NCBI GenBank assembly: GCA_033964015.1
Contig: JAWWUD010000106.1
Span: 122,501-186,500 of the forward strand
Origin: Scolanthus callimorphus
Taxonomy: Eukaryota > Cnidaria > Anthozoa > Actiniaria > Edwardsiidae
DNA: 64,000 nucleotides
Reading direction: 5' to 3'
The position numbers were made by a program, and so were the translations under genes. Positions 47,624 through 62,334 of this stretch are shown here, one piece after another (positions within the stretch are counted from its first letter, which is position 1; the number at the start of each line of letters is the position of its first letter). The notes under the pieces are model-generated. The model ran no database searches and was not told the origin of the DNA. It saw nothing but the letters and a program-made list of their open reading frames with translations.

Positions 47624-50600
47624 ATGCGTGAAATGTGCTCTTCAAGAAGTAAGAAGGCGTTTGTTGCTCTCCTACTGCTACAAATACTGATAGCAGGGTG
47701 TTTGGTGGACGCAGGATGGACCAGTGGCGAACCGTGCCAATATTCGGGTTATCAACCCGCGGGAACGGGTCCAGAGCCAGTAAGCAGCATACCGTCGCCC
47801 ACCGTCGAGGCTTTCAACGACTCTCTTGGATACGCATTTGACGTTGCTGGCAATGGGGGTGCTAATGGCGCAGCGATGACTGACCTTATTAAAAAAGGTT
47901 CCAAGAAGTTGACTATGGTAGCAAAAGAGTTTGCAGTCTTTGGGGCGTTTTTTGCTGCTACTGGGTTCAACGAAGCACCGTCTACTAATGACATCATAGA
48001 CAGGGTAAGTGCAGTGCGCAACCTGTGGAGGGGGGGGGGGGGCAACCTGTGGAGGGGGGGAGGGGTACTTCCATATTTTTTGGTCGGGGATGATCTTACT
48101 AATTCTCTTTAACACTTTATGTCTATACTGTACATACACACCTGTAACGGAGTTTTGTAAGTAATAAAGACTATATATCTGTATCTGATCGTCGTATCTT
48201 TTAGGGGTTAAAATCAAGGGACCTTGGTCTCTTTTAGGGGTGATCTTAATCTTCAATAAAATTAGGGAGATTGGTATCTTTTAGGGCCGAAATTGTGTTG
48301 TCTCATGATGGTGGTCCTTAAAGCCGCGTAAGAGGGAGAGATTACCTCGATGATTTATGGTTGTGTAACCATATATTCCAGGATTATCATTTTAAAACTC
48401 ATTGAAATTCCAGCATTGCCTAAATCTATGTTATCTCTTCAAAATGTTAATGTTATAATGTTTCTACTTTATTATAGGTCCAATCTGCGATGGATGAATT
48501 GAACGAGGAGATCAACAGACGTATAGACGATTTACAAGAGTACGTCGAGGCTAGTGTGAGTATGCTTCAGCCAACACCGCGGCAAAACGCATTTGCCATG
48601 CGCTAAAGATTCACTTCCTGGGAAATGAAACCAAAGAAATAATCTACACAACAAAAGCATCTCGTGCTGTCTTCGAAAACATCGAATAATTAAGCTCCAG
48701 ACACAAAACTTACGGCCAAAAATTGCAGAGCAGCTAGAATATGATCATATATTTCTCTGAACTTTTACACCTCACACTTTCAGGCTTGTACCAGAGGCGA
48801 AAATTATGGTTTAAAGTCAAAATTGATCGTTCGCTGTTGTTATGTAGATTTTTTCAATTGTCTTCATTTCACAGGCCAGTGAATCTTGACGCATGTCAAC
48901 TGCGTTTTGCCGCGGTGTCGCTTCAGCCCGCTATACCCTCGTCACCAGGCTCCTGGGTGCGCGGCTAATCGTCTAGTGACGTCACGGATTATTTTGTGCT
49001 TATCTGCAGGGCAACTCTTAACACTGAAAATGAAATGACAAGAAGTAGCGGTTGAGTAAATCAGAATGCCGTTTCTTTTGTTTCAGTATCGAAACCTCTT
49101 CGAGAGATACAGCTATTTCTAACTTTATGTACATTTGATGACGTCAGGTTAGGCTAAATCTTTCGGGCTTGATTATAGGTAACTGTTTCGACAATAAACA
49201 ACTTTGGCAAATAATTGAGCCCAGTCAAGGAGCTTGTCTAATTTATGTCAAAAATTAGTTATATTCCTCACCATCCTCCTCATCAAAATTAGTATTCCTT
49301 ACCACCCTCCTTGACAAAAAGGGTTCGGTTATTCGGTTCCTCCTATACTACTAGACAACCCGTTTCGAAACAGTTGTAGACGTTTCAAACTCCTCAATGT
49401 ATTGGCAACAATATTACCATTTGCACTGTATTTTGGCACTGATAACAGAGCACGACAGACGACCTGTTGCGAACGAGTTGCAGACGCTTGAATGACCCGT
49501 TTCGAACGAGTTTCAGACGCTTGAAACTTCTCAATGTATTGGCAACTATGTTATCAATCGTACTCTTATCTATGGTTTTTGCACAAAGAATATTGTTATT
49601 TTTTTTACACAGATAATAGAGCACGACAGGCAACTTGTGTCGAACGAGTTGAAGACTCTTGAAACTTCAAACTGTCAATGTCTTGGCAACTATATTACTG
49701 AAGACGACCAATTAGAATGCATGCAGAGGACGACCGACAGGATATGGTCCGAGTCACCATCTTTTGAACCATATCAGGATGAATTCGAGCTTGATCTTCA
49801 AAGGGAAAACAGCAACCAAGTTGACGTTCACCTAACGGATAAGCAAGTCAGTCATTTGGAGGCTATCCTGCCCTTGTTCCGTACATGGTGCTCTCTTTAT
49901 CTTTATGACGCTAACGTAGTGGCTAAAGGATATGCCAAGAAGAATGACCCGAGAGCAGAGATTTATTGGAATAAAATAAAAGATTATGGGATGACGTGTT
50001 ACAACTATTCACTCTGGGCATACAAGGAAATGTACTTCAATAAGGTAAAAGCTGTATAGAGCGGTTTTGACATGACTGTCGTGAAAGCAATTCATGAGTA
50101 ATTCACTTTCCAATCAAATGCGATAGTAATTCAACAAGAAACCAATCAGAGAGCGAGGTGATTCACAATGTCGCTCCTTTTTGCGAGCGAAGCCAATCAC
50201 AAGTAATTGTGAATGTTTTTCTTATGCGTGATTTGATTGGCTGAAGGATCAAAGATTATGCTCTCGACCAATCACAACCCGAAGAAATCGCAATTTGTGA
50301 TTACTCACGACAGTCATGTGAAAACCGCTCCATTTGTAAGATCGCCTCTCTCCTTTCCCACTGGTACGCCTCCAGGCTATTGCTCGCCCCTTTTCCTTTT
50401 CCCTTCTGGTATCGAGAGGTGAATGCTACGCTGCTATTGCAGTCTCGACGTCGTCTCGGCCAATCATGCATCAATCAATCATGCAATCAGCTTCCGCCTG
50501 CGTTGTTTTACCTCTGTACTAAGCGCTGTCCATCTTCGTTTGCATGAGTCGAGTTTGCATGAGTCGGGTCAGGGAGGGGGAGGGGGCTCATTAGTCAGAT

Positions 50601-51326
50601 ATATGGCAAGATGGGAGTGTTGAGTTTAGTGAAAATGTATGAAAACATGTCGAAATGTGCCCCCCCCCCCCCCCCCCCGGCTCTGCAGTCCCTGCCTTTA
50701 CCTTCTCAAACGAATTATTTTATACATTCCAAGTGATTTGACCAAGCTCTTTGTGAGCTTACAGATCAGCACGTTTCTTATTATTTGCGTCTGAGTACAG
50801 CCTTTGACAGACGGACTGCGCAGGGGGCCTGTTAAATGACTGTTTCTAAAAAGAAGAGATTCGCATTAATCTAATGTATATCTAATTTGACCAGATCGCC
50901 CAGTACAAAGACGAGAACGGTGACCTTCTGCCGTCGTGGACATATGGAGGAATTTCGAGTAAAATTCCCGACTGGACTATCTATGTTACTTCTGTTTTTA
51001 CTGATGAGTCGACCAAAGCATACGTTACAGCTACAACGACTGCCAACTGTTTCGCTATGAAGGACGGCGGACGATGCAAGTGCTCTGTTTCAAAAGAAAG
51101 AGGAACTAGAGAAGCGTATAATCTCACACCTAGCGATAAAGCGAAAGTTAAGAAGAACGAGGAGGACGCTAAGCAAGAATCGATTAACGAGGTCAAAAGT
51201 AGATGTGAAAGGATGTCTGCTGATTACGAGAGGGATTTTTCCACCTATTGGTGGAAGGAACTGCTTGGTCCATCTAAGATGTTCTGGATGGCGTCAGATG
51301 TGGCAGCTAAGAAATTGAAGAAATGA
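47624..51326 (+). CDS. Secreted Cry-like / jellyfish-toxin-like protein, four coding exons
   Basis: Coding exons 47624-48004, 48478-48555, 49613-50044 and 50895-51326, all phase 0 with GT-AG introns; 440 aa, intact. A TCTCGTCTCAG acceptor just before the ATG implies an upstream noncoding exon. Residues about 10-31 form a signal peptide (FVALLLLQILIAGCLVDA). Residues about 85-165 are helical with heptad-like spacing across exons 1 and 2. Exon 3 has LPLFRTWCSLYLYDANVV and YGMTCYNYSLWAYKEMY, a pattern that resembles helices 5-7 of the Cry-toxin N-terminal domain and the related part of cnidarian jellyfish-toxin proteins. Exon 4 is Cys- and Lys-rich with a charged helical end. The length suits the jellyfish-toxin class (about 440-460 aa). 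The family call rests on remembered patterns, not a search, and activity is unknown. Introns hold an R1 repeat, decayed copies of exon 3, and a MITE 13 bp after the exon 3 donor. Confidence 0.65.
48060..48310. repeat. R1 repeat, inverted copy in intron 1 of the secreted-protein gene
   Basis: Carries GTCTCTTTTAGGGGTGATCT, GATCGTCGTATCTTTTAGGG and ATTTTTTGGTCGGGGATGAT, the inverse of the words at 17690-17880. An oligo-G duplicate (GCAACCTGTGGAGGGGGG twice) precedes it. Confidence 0.7.
49367..49551 (+). pseudogene. Decayed partial copies of the 5' part of exon 3 in the preceding intron
   Basis: Segments at about 49367-49427, 49447-49490 and 49493-49551 resemble the start of exon 3 (49619-49693): GAGCACGACAGACGACCTGT, AACGAGTTGCAGACGCTTGA and TCTCAATGTATTGGCAACTA. 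They are out of frame with each other and carry stops, so they are remnants of tandem duplication and not extra exons. Confidence 0.72.
50059..50330. mobile_element. MITE 13 bp downstream of the exon 3 donor
   Basis: GAGCGGTTTTGACATGACTG and its inverse ending AAAACCGCTC frame a 272-bp element with CCAATCA(A/G) words inside. The left end begins at 50059 whereas the splice donor is at 50045. Confidence 0.85.
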
Positions 51327-51576
51327 AAAACGCGGTCCACTAAAAGGCATAAACGGTTCATTTCTATGTTTGCGCTATAGCAAAGCATTTCATTTGAGTA
51401 AATATATATACACTAATTAATCAATAATATATACGATACATATACTACTACTGCTTATCGACCGAATATTGCTATTGCCAGGCGGAAACGGGTAATGCCG
51501 GCTAAGAGAGCTCTCGTAAAACCTGGTGGGCCAATCACCTGCTAGGCGGATATCTGTGATTACGGAAACATTGACG

Positions 51577-51582
51577 AATAAA
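51577..51582 (+). terminator. Candidate polyadenylation signal of the secreted-protein gene
   Basis: AATAAA lies 251 bp after the stop codon, in A/T-rich DNA; a second AATAAAT follows at about 51599. Confidence 0.5.
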
Positions 51583-51701
51583 GTTAGACAATAGCAAAAT
51601 AAATATTACATTTTCTATATTTCTATCTTCTATGCAACTACTAATCAGATAATGCATATGTTAACTCGTGGAATGCGAGTATTGTCAATGATATATAGAG
51701 G

Positions 51702-51803
51702 ATATTACATGGCCGCGCGGAGATACGAATTTTATCTTCGAGCGTTGAAAATTTTCAACACGAGAAGATAAAATTCGTATATCCAAGCGGTCATGTAATG
51801 TTC
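51702..51803. mobile_element. Short palindromic MITE
   Basis: ATATTACATGGCCGCGCGG then CGAATTTTATCTTC at the left and GAAGATAAAATTCGTATATC then GCGGTCATGTAATG at the right are inverted around a GAAAATTTTC core. Confidence 0.8.
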
Positions 51804-52095
51804 TGTTTATTATATAAACATCAATGAAATACCAAATTCTAATTGTATTTGAGTTAAGCTTAAAAATCGAGGTATCGAGCAAAGGGAAGTGTGATATCTT
51901 CACATGTGAAAATAACATATGTTATTTTCGAATTCTCGGGCCCGAGAACTTTGTTTTGAAATTTTTACGGATTTATCAAAACGTTTTTCGTATTCTTTTC
52001 TACCCTCCTGATTTGAATAGTCTATAACTCCCTTTTCGTGGTTATTTCTATTCTATAGTATGTATAGATTTATGTTAGTTTATATTCCAGTCAAT

Positions 52096-52330
52096 CTACG
52101 AAAAATTTAGGGTCTCAGTCAAACTAATTGCAAAATAATTTCTTTCACTGCTAAATGAAGGTTTTAGGGAACCTAAACAACATACTAAAAATCCCAAAAA
52201 ATCCCTTCAGTGGAACATCCCGAAACTTAGCGATGAAAATATGGAAACAGTACCACAGGGTAACCGCATCGAGTAAAATCAGCTAACTACTAAAAATCAG
52301 TCAAATAACCGTCTCGTTCCACATCTTTTG
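52096..52330. repeat. Dispersed repeat also present inverted at 57480-57700
   Basis: Shared words in opposite orientation include AGTCAATCTA, TAATTGCAAAA(T/G)AATT, CATACTAAAAATCCCAAAAA and CAGTGGAACATCC. Both copies are A/T-rich and noncoding. Confidence 0.6.
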
Positions 52331-52916
52331 TGTCCATGAGCTGTAAATAGATTGATTGTGTTTAAATACAATTGAAAAATAAACTTGTTGACCGAAAAAA
52401 GACGTAAAATGCCATTTTTGTTTACCACAGGATACCCACCACTCATAAAACTGAGAATATTCAATTTTTTTGAGAATCTCAAATTTTTCAATTTCTTTTA
52501 CAGATTTGGGTTTCAATTGGAAAAATATAACATTTCTCTATTATATTTGGAAACGTTTTTCAATTCGCTGCATTTGCATATCGGGCCGAGCAATGTTGAG
52601 TCAGTGGAATCACCTGATGGCGCCACTTTTGTTCAATCCCATGTTACTGTTTCTCGCAGCATTCATTTACCAAATCATAGGTGAGCTGCATGAATCTAAG
52701 AAAATCATATTTTAACTACTGCATACCCGATGACGACGACGGACTGAACTTTCTGCTTTTTGGACCGAGCCCGAGCCCGAGCCCGAGCAGCGAAGCAAGT
52801 AAGTTATTTGTTACCATAATAAAGCAGACTCTCGATATTGTGTCACAGTCAGACATACTGTAATACTATAAAGAAATCTTGTCTGGGTCATTGGTAAGCT
52901 TTGAAGGCTTGTTCTT

Positions 52917-53240
52917 CCTGAAACGCAAGCGCAGACGCAGGCTCAAGCGTAAGGATATCAAACTCATACATATCTCTCATATGTGGATTACACTAAAACA
53001 CAAGCGCAGGAAATCAAACTCATACATATCTCATATGTGGATTACACTAAAACACAAGCGCAAGGAAATCGAGATTTTGCATTTCCTTGCGCTTGTCCTT
53101 GCGTCTAGTGTGAATCAAGTGAATGCAAGCATGACAATTATATTAATCAATGTTGATTTTAGGCTTGCGCTTGCGTCGCTTTGATTCACACAATTGCCTT
53201 ACGCTTGAGTCTTACGCTTGCGTCCTGCGCTTGTGTTCCA
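52917..53240. mobile_element. MITE built of CGCAAGCGC words
   Basis: AAACGCAAGCGCAGACGCAG and CTCAAGCGTAAG at the left are inverted at the right (CTTACGCTTGAG, CTTACGCTTGCGTCCTGCGC). A 65-bp CATATGTGGATTACACTAAA block is tandemly doubled inside. Confidence 0.78.
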
Positions 53241-53536
53241 GTTAGAACCACCCTTAATAGTCTTCCCGACCTTTCTAATCACAGCTTTCAAGTGGACTGG
53301 TGGTGGGAGATGGACGCAGCAGGAGGTTCTAGAGATCCTTAGTGTTGGTCGGATAGGAGGGCTTGGCAGGGCGCCTGGCGTTGACTATTCTTCCTCACTG
53401 ATGTTCGTGTAAAGACTTAAACCACAGAAAACCCATCAAGTCCCGGAATAATGATTTCTCGTGGGAAGGGAAGACTCTAATTGAACTAAACTGGGCAGGG
53501 GCTCATAAATAGGGGCGTCCCTCTCTAGGGTAGTGT

Positions 53537-54360
53537 TGTCTAGGTCACCACGGTCACCAGAGGAGTTATGTCTAGTGGTCACGTGATGTGACGTCATCGA
53601 TGACGTCATCTATGCTTGAAAAATTAATATCTTGTGAAGGGAACAGTCTAAAACAACCAAACTTGGGTAGTGTTGTCTAGGTCACCAGAGGAGTGAAATA
53701 TAGTGGTCACGTGATGTGACGTCATCGATGACGTCATCTATGCTTGAAAAATTAATATCTCGTGAAGGGAAGACTCTAAAACAACCAAACTTGGGTAGTG
53801 TTGTCTAGGTCACCAGAGGAGTGATGTCTAGTGGTCACGTGATGTGACGTCATCGATGACGTCATCTATGCTTGAAAAATTAATATCTTCTGAAGGGAAC
53901 AGTCTAAAACAACCAAACTTGGGTAGTGTTTCTAGGTCACCAGAGGAGTGAAATATAGTGGTCACGTGATGTGACGTCATCGATGACGTCATCTATGCTT
54001 GAAAAATTAATATCTCGTGAAGGGCAGGCTGTAAGACAACCAAACTTAGGTAGACTTGTCTAGGTCATTAGAAGAGCAAAACAACATAGTCACGTGATAT
54101 GACGTCATCGATGACGTCATCCTTGCTCGAAAAATTCATATCTCGTAAAGGGAAGACTCTATTAAGATAACCAAACTTGGGTAGAATTGTTTAGGTCACC
54201 AGAGGAGCGGAACAAAATGGTTACGTGATGTGACGTCACTGATGACGTCATCTATGTTTGAAAAATGTATTTCTCGTGAAGGGAAGGCTCTAAGACAACC
54301 AAACTTGGGTAGAATTGTCTAGGTCACCAGAGGACTACAACGAAGTGGTCTCATGAATGA
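53537..54360. repeat. 128-bp satellite, seven monomers, each with a palindromic double CRE
   Basis: Monomers start at about 53537, 53674, 53802, 53930, 54057, 54188 and 54316. Each has TCTAGGTCACCAGAGGAG, then GTCACGTGATG and, in the first five, the perfect 20-base palindrome TGACGTCATCGATGACGTCA, then TTGAAAAATTAATATCTCGT. The sixth has one variant and the seventh is degenerate. Confidence 0.93.
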
Positions 54361-57298
<2,938 letters not shown>

Positions 57299-57439
57299 TC
57301 ATAATTTCTTGCTTTCAAAATTTGCAAATCACAACGATTTTTGTTGCATCCCCAAGCATTCGAAACAGATTCTAACATATATTGCAATTGAGAAACAATT
57401 ATCTACAGATTAGAACTGATCTAAAACTTAGGTATCTCC

Positions 57440-57700
57440 ATTCTGAAACCCAGAGCACCCCGGCTTGTCACCTCGCAGGGGAGGAACTGGACATGCAGCC
57501 ACTGGTGCATGCAACAATAACAACTTTGTTTCGCATTTCATAAATTTCAGGATGTTCCACAGATGGGATTTTTTTGGATTTTTAGTATGTTACTAAGGTC
57601 CCTCAAAGCGTTCATTTTGCAGTGAAACAAATTCTTTTGCAATTAGTTTGATAAAATCATAGATTGACTGGACTATAAACAGAACTTTTTGGGCACCCTG
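57440..57700. repeat. Family-D MITE fragment followed by the repeat shared with 52096
   Basis: 57440-57515 has CATTCTGAAACCCAGAGCAC and ACATGCAGCCACTGGTGCAT, a diverged family-D end. From about 57545 the sequence is the inverse of 52096-52230 (GGATGTTCCACAGATGGGAT). Confidence 0.55.
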
Positions 57701-58740
57701 GAAAGTCTCCCGTGACTTTTCGGATATTGATTTCTCTAGAATTGAGGGTTTGAATGAAATCGAAAAATTCTTTTTTGAGACGTAAACAGTATACATATTC
57801 ACGAATAGGAAGTTGTAGACTAATTAAATCATCAGGGTAGAAAAGAAAACGAAAAACTTGGGTATCAATCTATTAAATTTTCAAAACAAACTTTTCGGGC
57901 CCGATCATTTTCGGGCGTTTCGAGAAAGGTTGGATTCTATCGAAAGGTGCTTAGGGCTGTTTTTTATCAACTGTTTATTAAAATAAATCTTCAAATATTG
58001 TATCTTCGATTAATTTTTTTCCTTGTGTTTCTGTATTCTCGAATTTGAATATTTATTACAATGTTGTAGAATAGTTGTACTTTTAATAATAGATTTTGGG
58101 CCTCTTGGTACAAACAGCACGGAACCAATAGTTCCAGATATTCTAGGTAACATACATTATTTAAAATTATGAAATTATTTGAAGTTGGTTTCAAAACTAA
58201 CAGAAATGACAGTACCATTACTATACAGAAAATCTGCTCTCAGAAAAAGAAAATTGTTTTTCAGGTAAAATAATTTTATAAAGAATAAGTAGAACTTCTA
58301 AATTGGAAGCCGTAAACATCCCGCGCCCTTGCCAAACCTGATGAAAGAACTTCAAATATCTTAATTAAAAGCTATAGCTGTATTTGATGAGGGAAAGGGT
58401 TTGTTTATACCCGGTCCCGGATAATGTGTTCGGTGCCAATCATCCTTAAACTACTAGTTATCAACTTTTCAATGAAGCGATTGTTTGTATTGCCTGATCA
58501 AAGACGAAATGTTTAAGCGGATTTTAACAAAGGAAAATCAGACTAACGCAAAAGAGAACATGCTGAAACCATTTTTATGCCTTATACTCACGCACGGTTA
58601 AGGGGGAAGCGCCGATGATTTTGGGGTCAATTGTAGGCAGCTTAAAAAGTCAAATTCACAAGAAATAAGTAAAAACATCCTTTAAGCTTCTAAGTTAGTC
58701 AAATTAGGAGTAGTTTCGTGTGTTATCAAGCGGATGGAAT
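57701..58740. other. No gene recognised upstream of the JNK exons
   Basis: A/T-rich sequence. A GTGAGTAT donor-like site at about 58590 on the minus strand is preceded by a 46-base open stretch, but nothing ties it to JNK. The glycine-loop exon of JNK was searched for and not found. Confidence 0.35.
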
Positions 58741-59010
58741 GGATTGCGAGTTAAAACAGTTTCCGTCAATCAAAAGAGTGAACAACTCTGGGTGATTTCA
58801 CGGAGACTTTGGTAGATCTTGTGATCTCATAGGGGGGCAAGCTCGGCATCAAAACACAATTTTTTTAACAGTAAAATGCAAACCAAACTCAGCGTATACT
58901 TGACATGCGTGGACTTGACTTAAAAGGTTTGATTGACGGAAGCCAAAACGCGGTTTGGAGTTCGGAAATGTCAAGTGGGAGTTCGCAGAATTATGAAAAT
59001 CGCAGTAACA
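58741..59010. mobile_element. MITE, family C
   Basis: GTTTCCGTCAATCAAAAGAG and GATTGACGGAAGCCAAAACG with GAGTTCGCAGAATTATGAAA at the right. The interior matches 45326-45620 closely (GTGAACAACTCTGGGTGATT). Confidence 0.82.
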
Positions 59011-59768
59011 ACCAGTTCTTTGTAACATTAAGCCATATGGTCAAGCTACCTTTTCCAAAAACGTCATTGTGCATATTTTTATTTCACCAGAGTTTGTCTC
59101 TGCTTGCCTCTTCGTTTCGACAGCAGATACTGTTTCATATATGAGTATGAGACTCGCGAACGTTCGAGAACGATTCCGCTCTGGAACGTCATCTGTAATT
59201 TAGCTCATTTGTGTTTTGACTTGATGAACCATACAACGGATAAAAAGCTAAAGAAGCACATTTCTCATTTTATGACATTTCTAACATTGTTTAGTTCAAT
59301 AAAATAACAAAATAAATAAATGTGTACATTTATATATAGCGTATAAACCCCATATGCTCTAAGCACTTTAAAAATTGCGACTCTTGATCCGCTCTAAGAT
59401 GCGGAGCGCAGTTTTTACCAAGGACAGTTTACAAGTTACAATCATTATACGGCGCAGAAGACAAACTATTCAATGATGTCCTTATCCTATTTATTACGGC
59501 TTTACTATTCGGAAACGCTCTTTTAACAATAATGTTTACTGTTTATTCAAATTGTTTTTTCTTTCAAAACACAAGTATCAAAAAGACAAGAAATCAACTC
59601 AGGAACAACCTTGAATTAGGGTTGAGTAAACGGGAAAGGGAAAGACTTAGAAATGACAAACGCGGCAAAACCAGGCATTGTTTTCGCTTAGGATCCGTCA
59701 AGGTAGTTTGTAACTAGATACACAAGGACTGCCCTGTATTTGACTACGAACACATCTAATCAAAACTT
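59011..59768. other. No gene recognised
   Basis: A plus-strand frame at 59532-59717 is open for 61 codons but lacks splice or family support. A short AATAAATAAATG A-rich patch lies at about 59310. Confidence 0.35.
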
Positions 59769-60195
59769 TCATCAGTCCAATTAAACAAGTTCTGTGAACA
59801 GCTTCTCAGGTGAATCGCACTTCTGACTTGAATCATCAAGTTGTACTTCAGCATGAATCGGACGAGCCTTAGGATCTGCTAGAAGTTCTCTTATTTTTAC
59901 AAGAGATGTCCATCACTCCAATTAAACAAGTTCTGTGAACAGTTTGTCAGGTGAATCGCACTTCTGACTTGAATCATCAAGTTGTATTCAGCATGAATCG
60001 GATGAGCCTTAGGATCTGCTAGAAGTTCTCTTATTTTTACAAGAGATGTCCATCACTCCAATTAGACAAGTTCTGTGAACAGTTTGTCAGGTGAATCGCA
60101 CTTCTGACTTGAAGTATCAAGTTGTACTTCAGTATAAATCGGATGAGCTATGAGTCCTTAGGATCTGCTAGAAGCTCCCTTATTTTTACAAGAGA
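59769..60195. repeat. 140-bp tandem repeat, three copies
   Basis: CATCA(C/G)TCCAATTAAACAAG occurs at about 59769, 59911 and 60051. Each unit also carries TTGTCAGGTGAATCGCACTT and CTTAGGATCTGCTAGAAG. The third copy has a short insertion (GAGCTATGAGTCCTT). Confidence 0.93.
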
Positions 60196-61981
60196 TGTCC
60201 ATCACCTGGAGCTAAGACAGGTGTAAGATTATGCGTTAGACCGCTAGCCACAATCCGCTGGGTATATCGTCATCACTCGCTGCAAATTTGTCGTTTTTGA
60301 GAGGCTTTCATTTTAAACAATGAAAACTGACTTTGCGAAAAACAAATTGAAACTAAGCTTCAAGAATAATGGAAAAAAAGATGAATCAAACTTATTTGTA
60401 AAATTTTAAGGAGCTGAGATCAATTAACCGTCGCAGTACCCAAGGGGGGTGTGGAGTTTTGTCTACAGAGTAATTTGAATGGATAATTTAAAAGTTTACA
60501 TATCAATTTATAAGATAATCCATCATTGTAATTAGTAAGAAAGGGTGCAAAGGTGCAAAGATCTATCAAACTTCACTGCCCCTATATCACATGATCTGTC
60601 ATACTTGGACGAGTCGTCATAGTGAATGTCCTGAATTATGCAAACACTACGAAGTCTACTCTGTTAGGGTACACTGGCTTGACAGCCATCCTGGGTACAT
60701 TTAGTAACTTGGAGAACCCTTCATTGGCTAGCATCACACCTACAAGCCACGTAGAGTGCTACTAGCTATCAAGTAAGTAACTCCACTATCGGATCTTCTC
60801 TCATTAGTTAATAACAAAACGCCTCTCGTTAGTTGTTACAAACTTCTTAATTAATTGACTCGAGAATTTATTGCGAAAATTTGAGGAAAACTTGAATTGA
60901 AGTTTAAAATGTCGCTTTTTGTTTTACTTTGCGTTGCTTGTCGTGTTTTGCTCTTATATTCAGCGCACTGCCTCGCCGGGAGACTAGTAAAAATGACAAA
61001 TTTGCGTGTTTAAGAAAGTTAGCATGAGTCTTCGCAAACAATAGAAACATCAACTGAAGGCTTCAACTTGAAAACGCCCTGTAGAGTGAAAATACATAAA
61101 CATGAAATAATAAGACTTTAGACCACTTTCAATATTTTTGAACAATGTCCAACTGTATAAGGGTTTGTTATCAGAGCGCTAAACCTGAAAGCTCAACTTG
61201 TTAAAAAATAACTTTCATCCAATGTGCTTGTCCAATAGTCCTGATTTCGCCGGAACTCTATTTGTACGTAAGCGTACATGACTGACAAACTGTTAGCAAA
61301 CCAGAGAAAATCGGCTATTATTTTTATCTTGAAATATGAAAAAATACTAATTTCATTCTTTCCTATTTGCCTCCTGACACTAAATCACTAAATAATTCAT
61401 TTCAAGTTTTTCTTTATTTTTAATGAAACCCTCCAAAAATCCATAGATGCTTCGGCAAACGGCTGCTAATTATAGTCCAAGAAATTGCCCACTGACTCTA
61501 AAGAGAGATGTTTTATTCAAACCTGTTACAAAAATAAAAGTACATCTTTACCAGTGAAAAGACACACTAGCTCTTCGTCTTAGTGTTTATAATTATAGGA
61601 AGAGGGTAGAACTGTTTATAATAAGGATTTATAAACTTTCAAAAGTACTTGATAACAAGAAAGGAAGAATGGTCTGGCCCAGAGCGATGCACAATTAATG
61701 GAATACGTAATGTTTCTTTTAATTGTCCGAAATAACAAAAATCCCCTAACAACGTTTTGCTAAAACATTGACACCTCTTGGCTAAACGTTTCACATCATA
61801 CGCGGAGCGAAGCAGGTCTAACAATTTACAAACTTAAGAATTACAAGGTTATCTACAGATTGGTACGGAAATATCAAGAAATGCTTTACATAGTCTGTTA
61901 TCAAAACGCTTCAACTGAAATCGTTGTAGGTTTCGCGACTTGTCATAAGAGTTTTACTTCTTTGTCTCATTTTCTTCGTAA
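60196..61981. other. No gene recognised
   Basis: A/T-rich DNA with no coding frame, exon or clear inverted repeat that could be supported by eye. Confidence 0.4.
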
Positions 61982-62112
61982 AGCCTAGTTTCCATATAGT
62001 CTTATCTGTCGTATCAGTCAACCGTGAAACAAAAGAATAATTCCAATTTCCATTGTTTCACGGTCGACTGATGCGACAGATACGACAGATAAGACTATAT
62101 GGAAACTAGGCA
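61982..62112. mobile_element. MITE with about 50-bp near-perfect TIRs
   Basis: AGCCTAGTTTCCATATAGTC then TTATCTGTCGTATCAGTC at the left is mirrored at the right, ending GACTATATGGAAACTAGGCA. The loop is under 35 bp. Confidence 0.9.
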
Positions 62113-62334
62113 TAAATGTCAAGCTATAATTCAAGGGTAACAAAACACAAATACAATAGAGTATTTAGTAATTGGCTACATTAACTAAGTTTGTCGTAGT
62201 TCATAGTTTTGGTTGACATAAGCCTGTAAATACCCTCTCCCCTGTTATAACCTGTACCAGATCATTGTAAATCATTCAAAGGTTACCTAGTCAATAAATA
62301 AGAGAGAAGATTAAACGTCACAATAACTGATAAT

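Noticed and set aside
53218..53412. Plus-strand frame ending in a Gly/Arg-rich stretch with an ACAG acceptor-like site
   Set aside because: It begins in the right arm of a MITE and matches no family that I recognise.
58566..58616. Minus-strand mini-exon with a GTGAGT donor as the missing JNK glycine-loop exon
   Set aside because: The coded residues do not resemble the JNK glycine loop and the phase does not fit.
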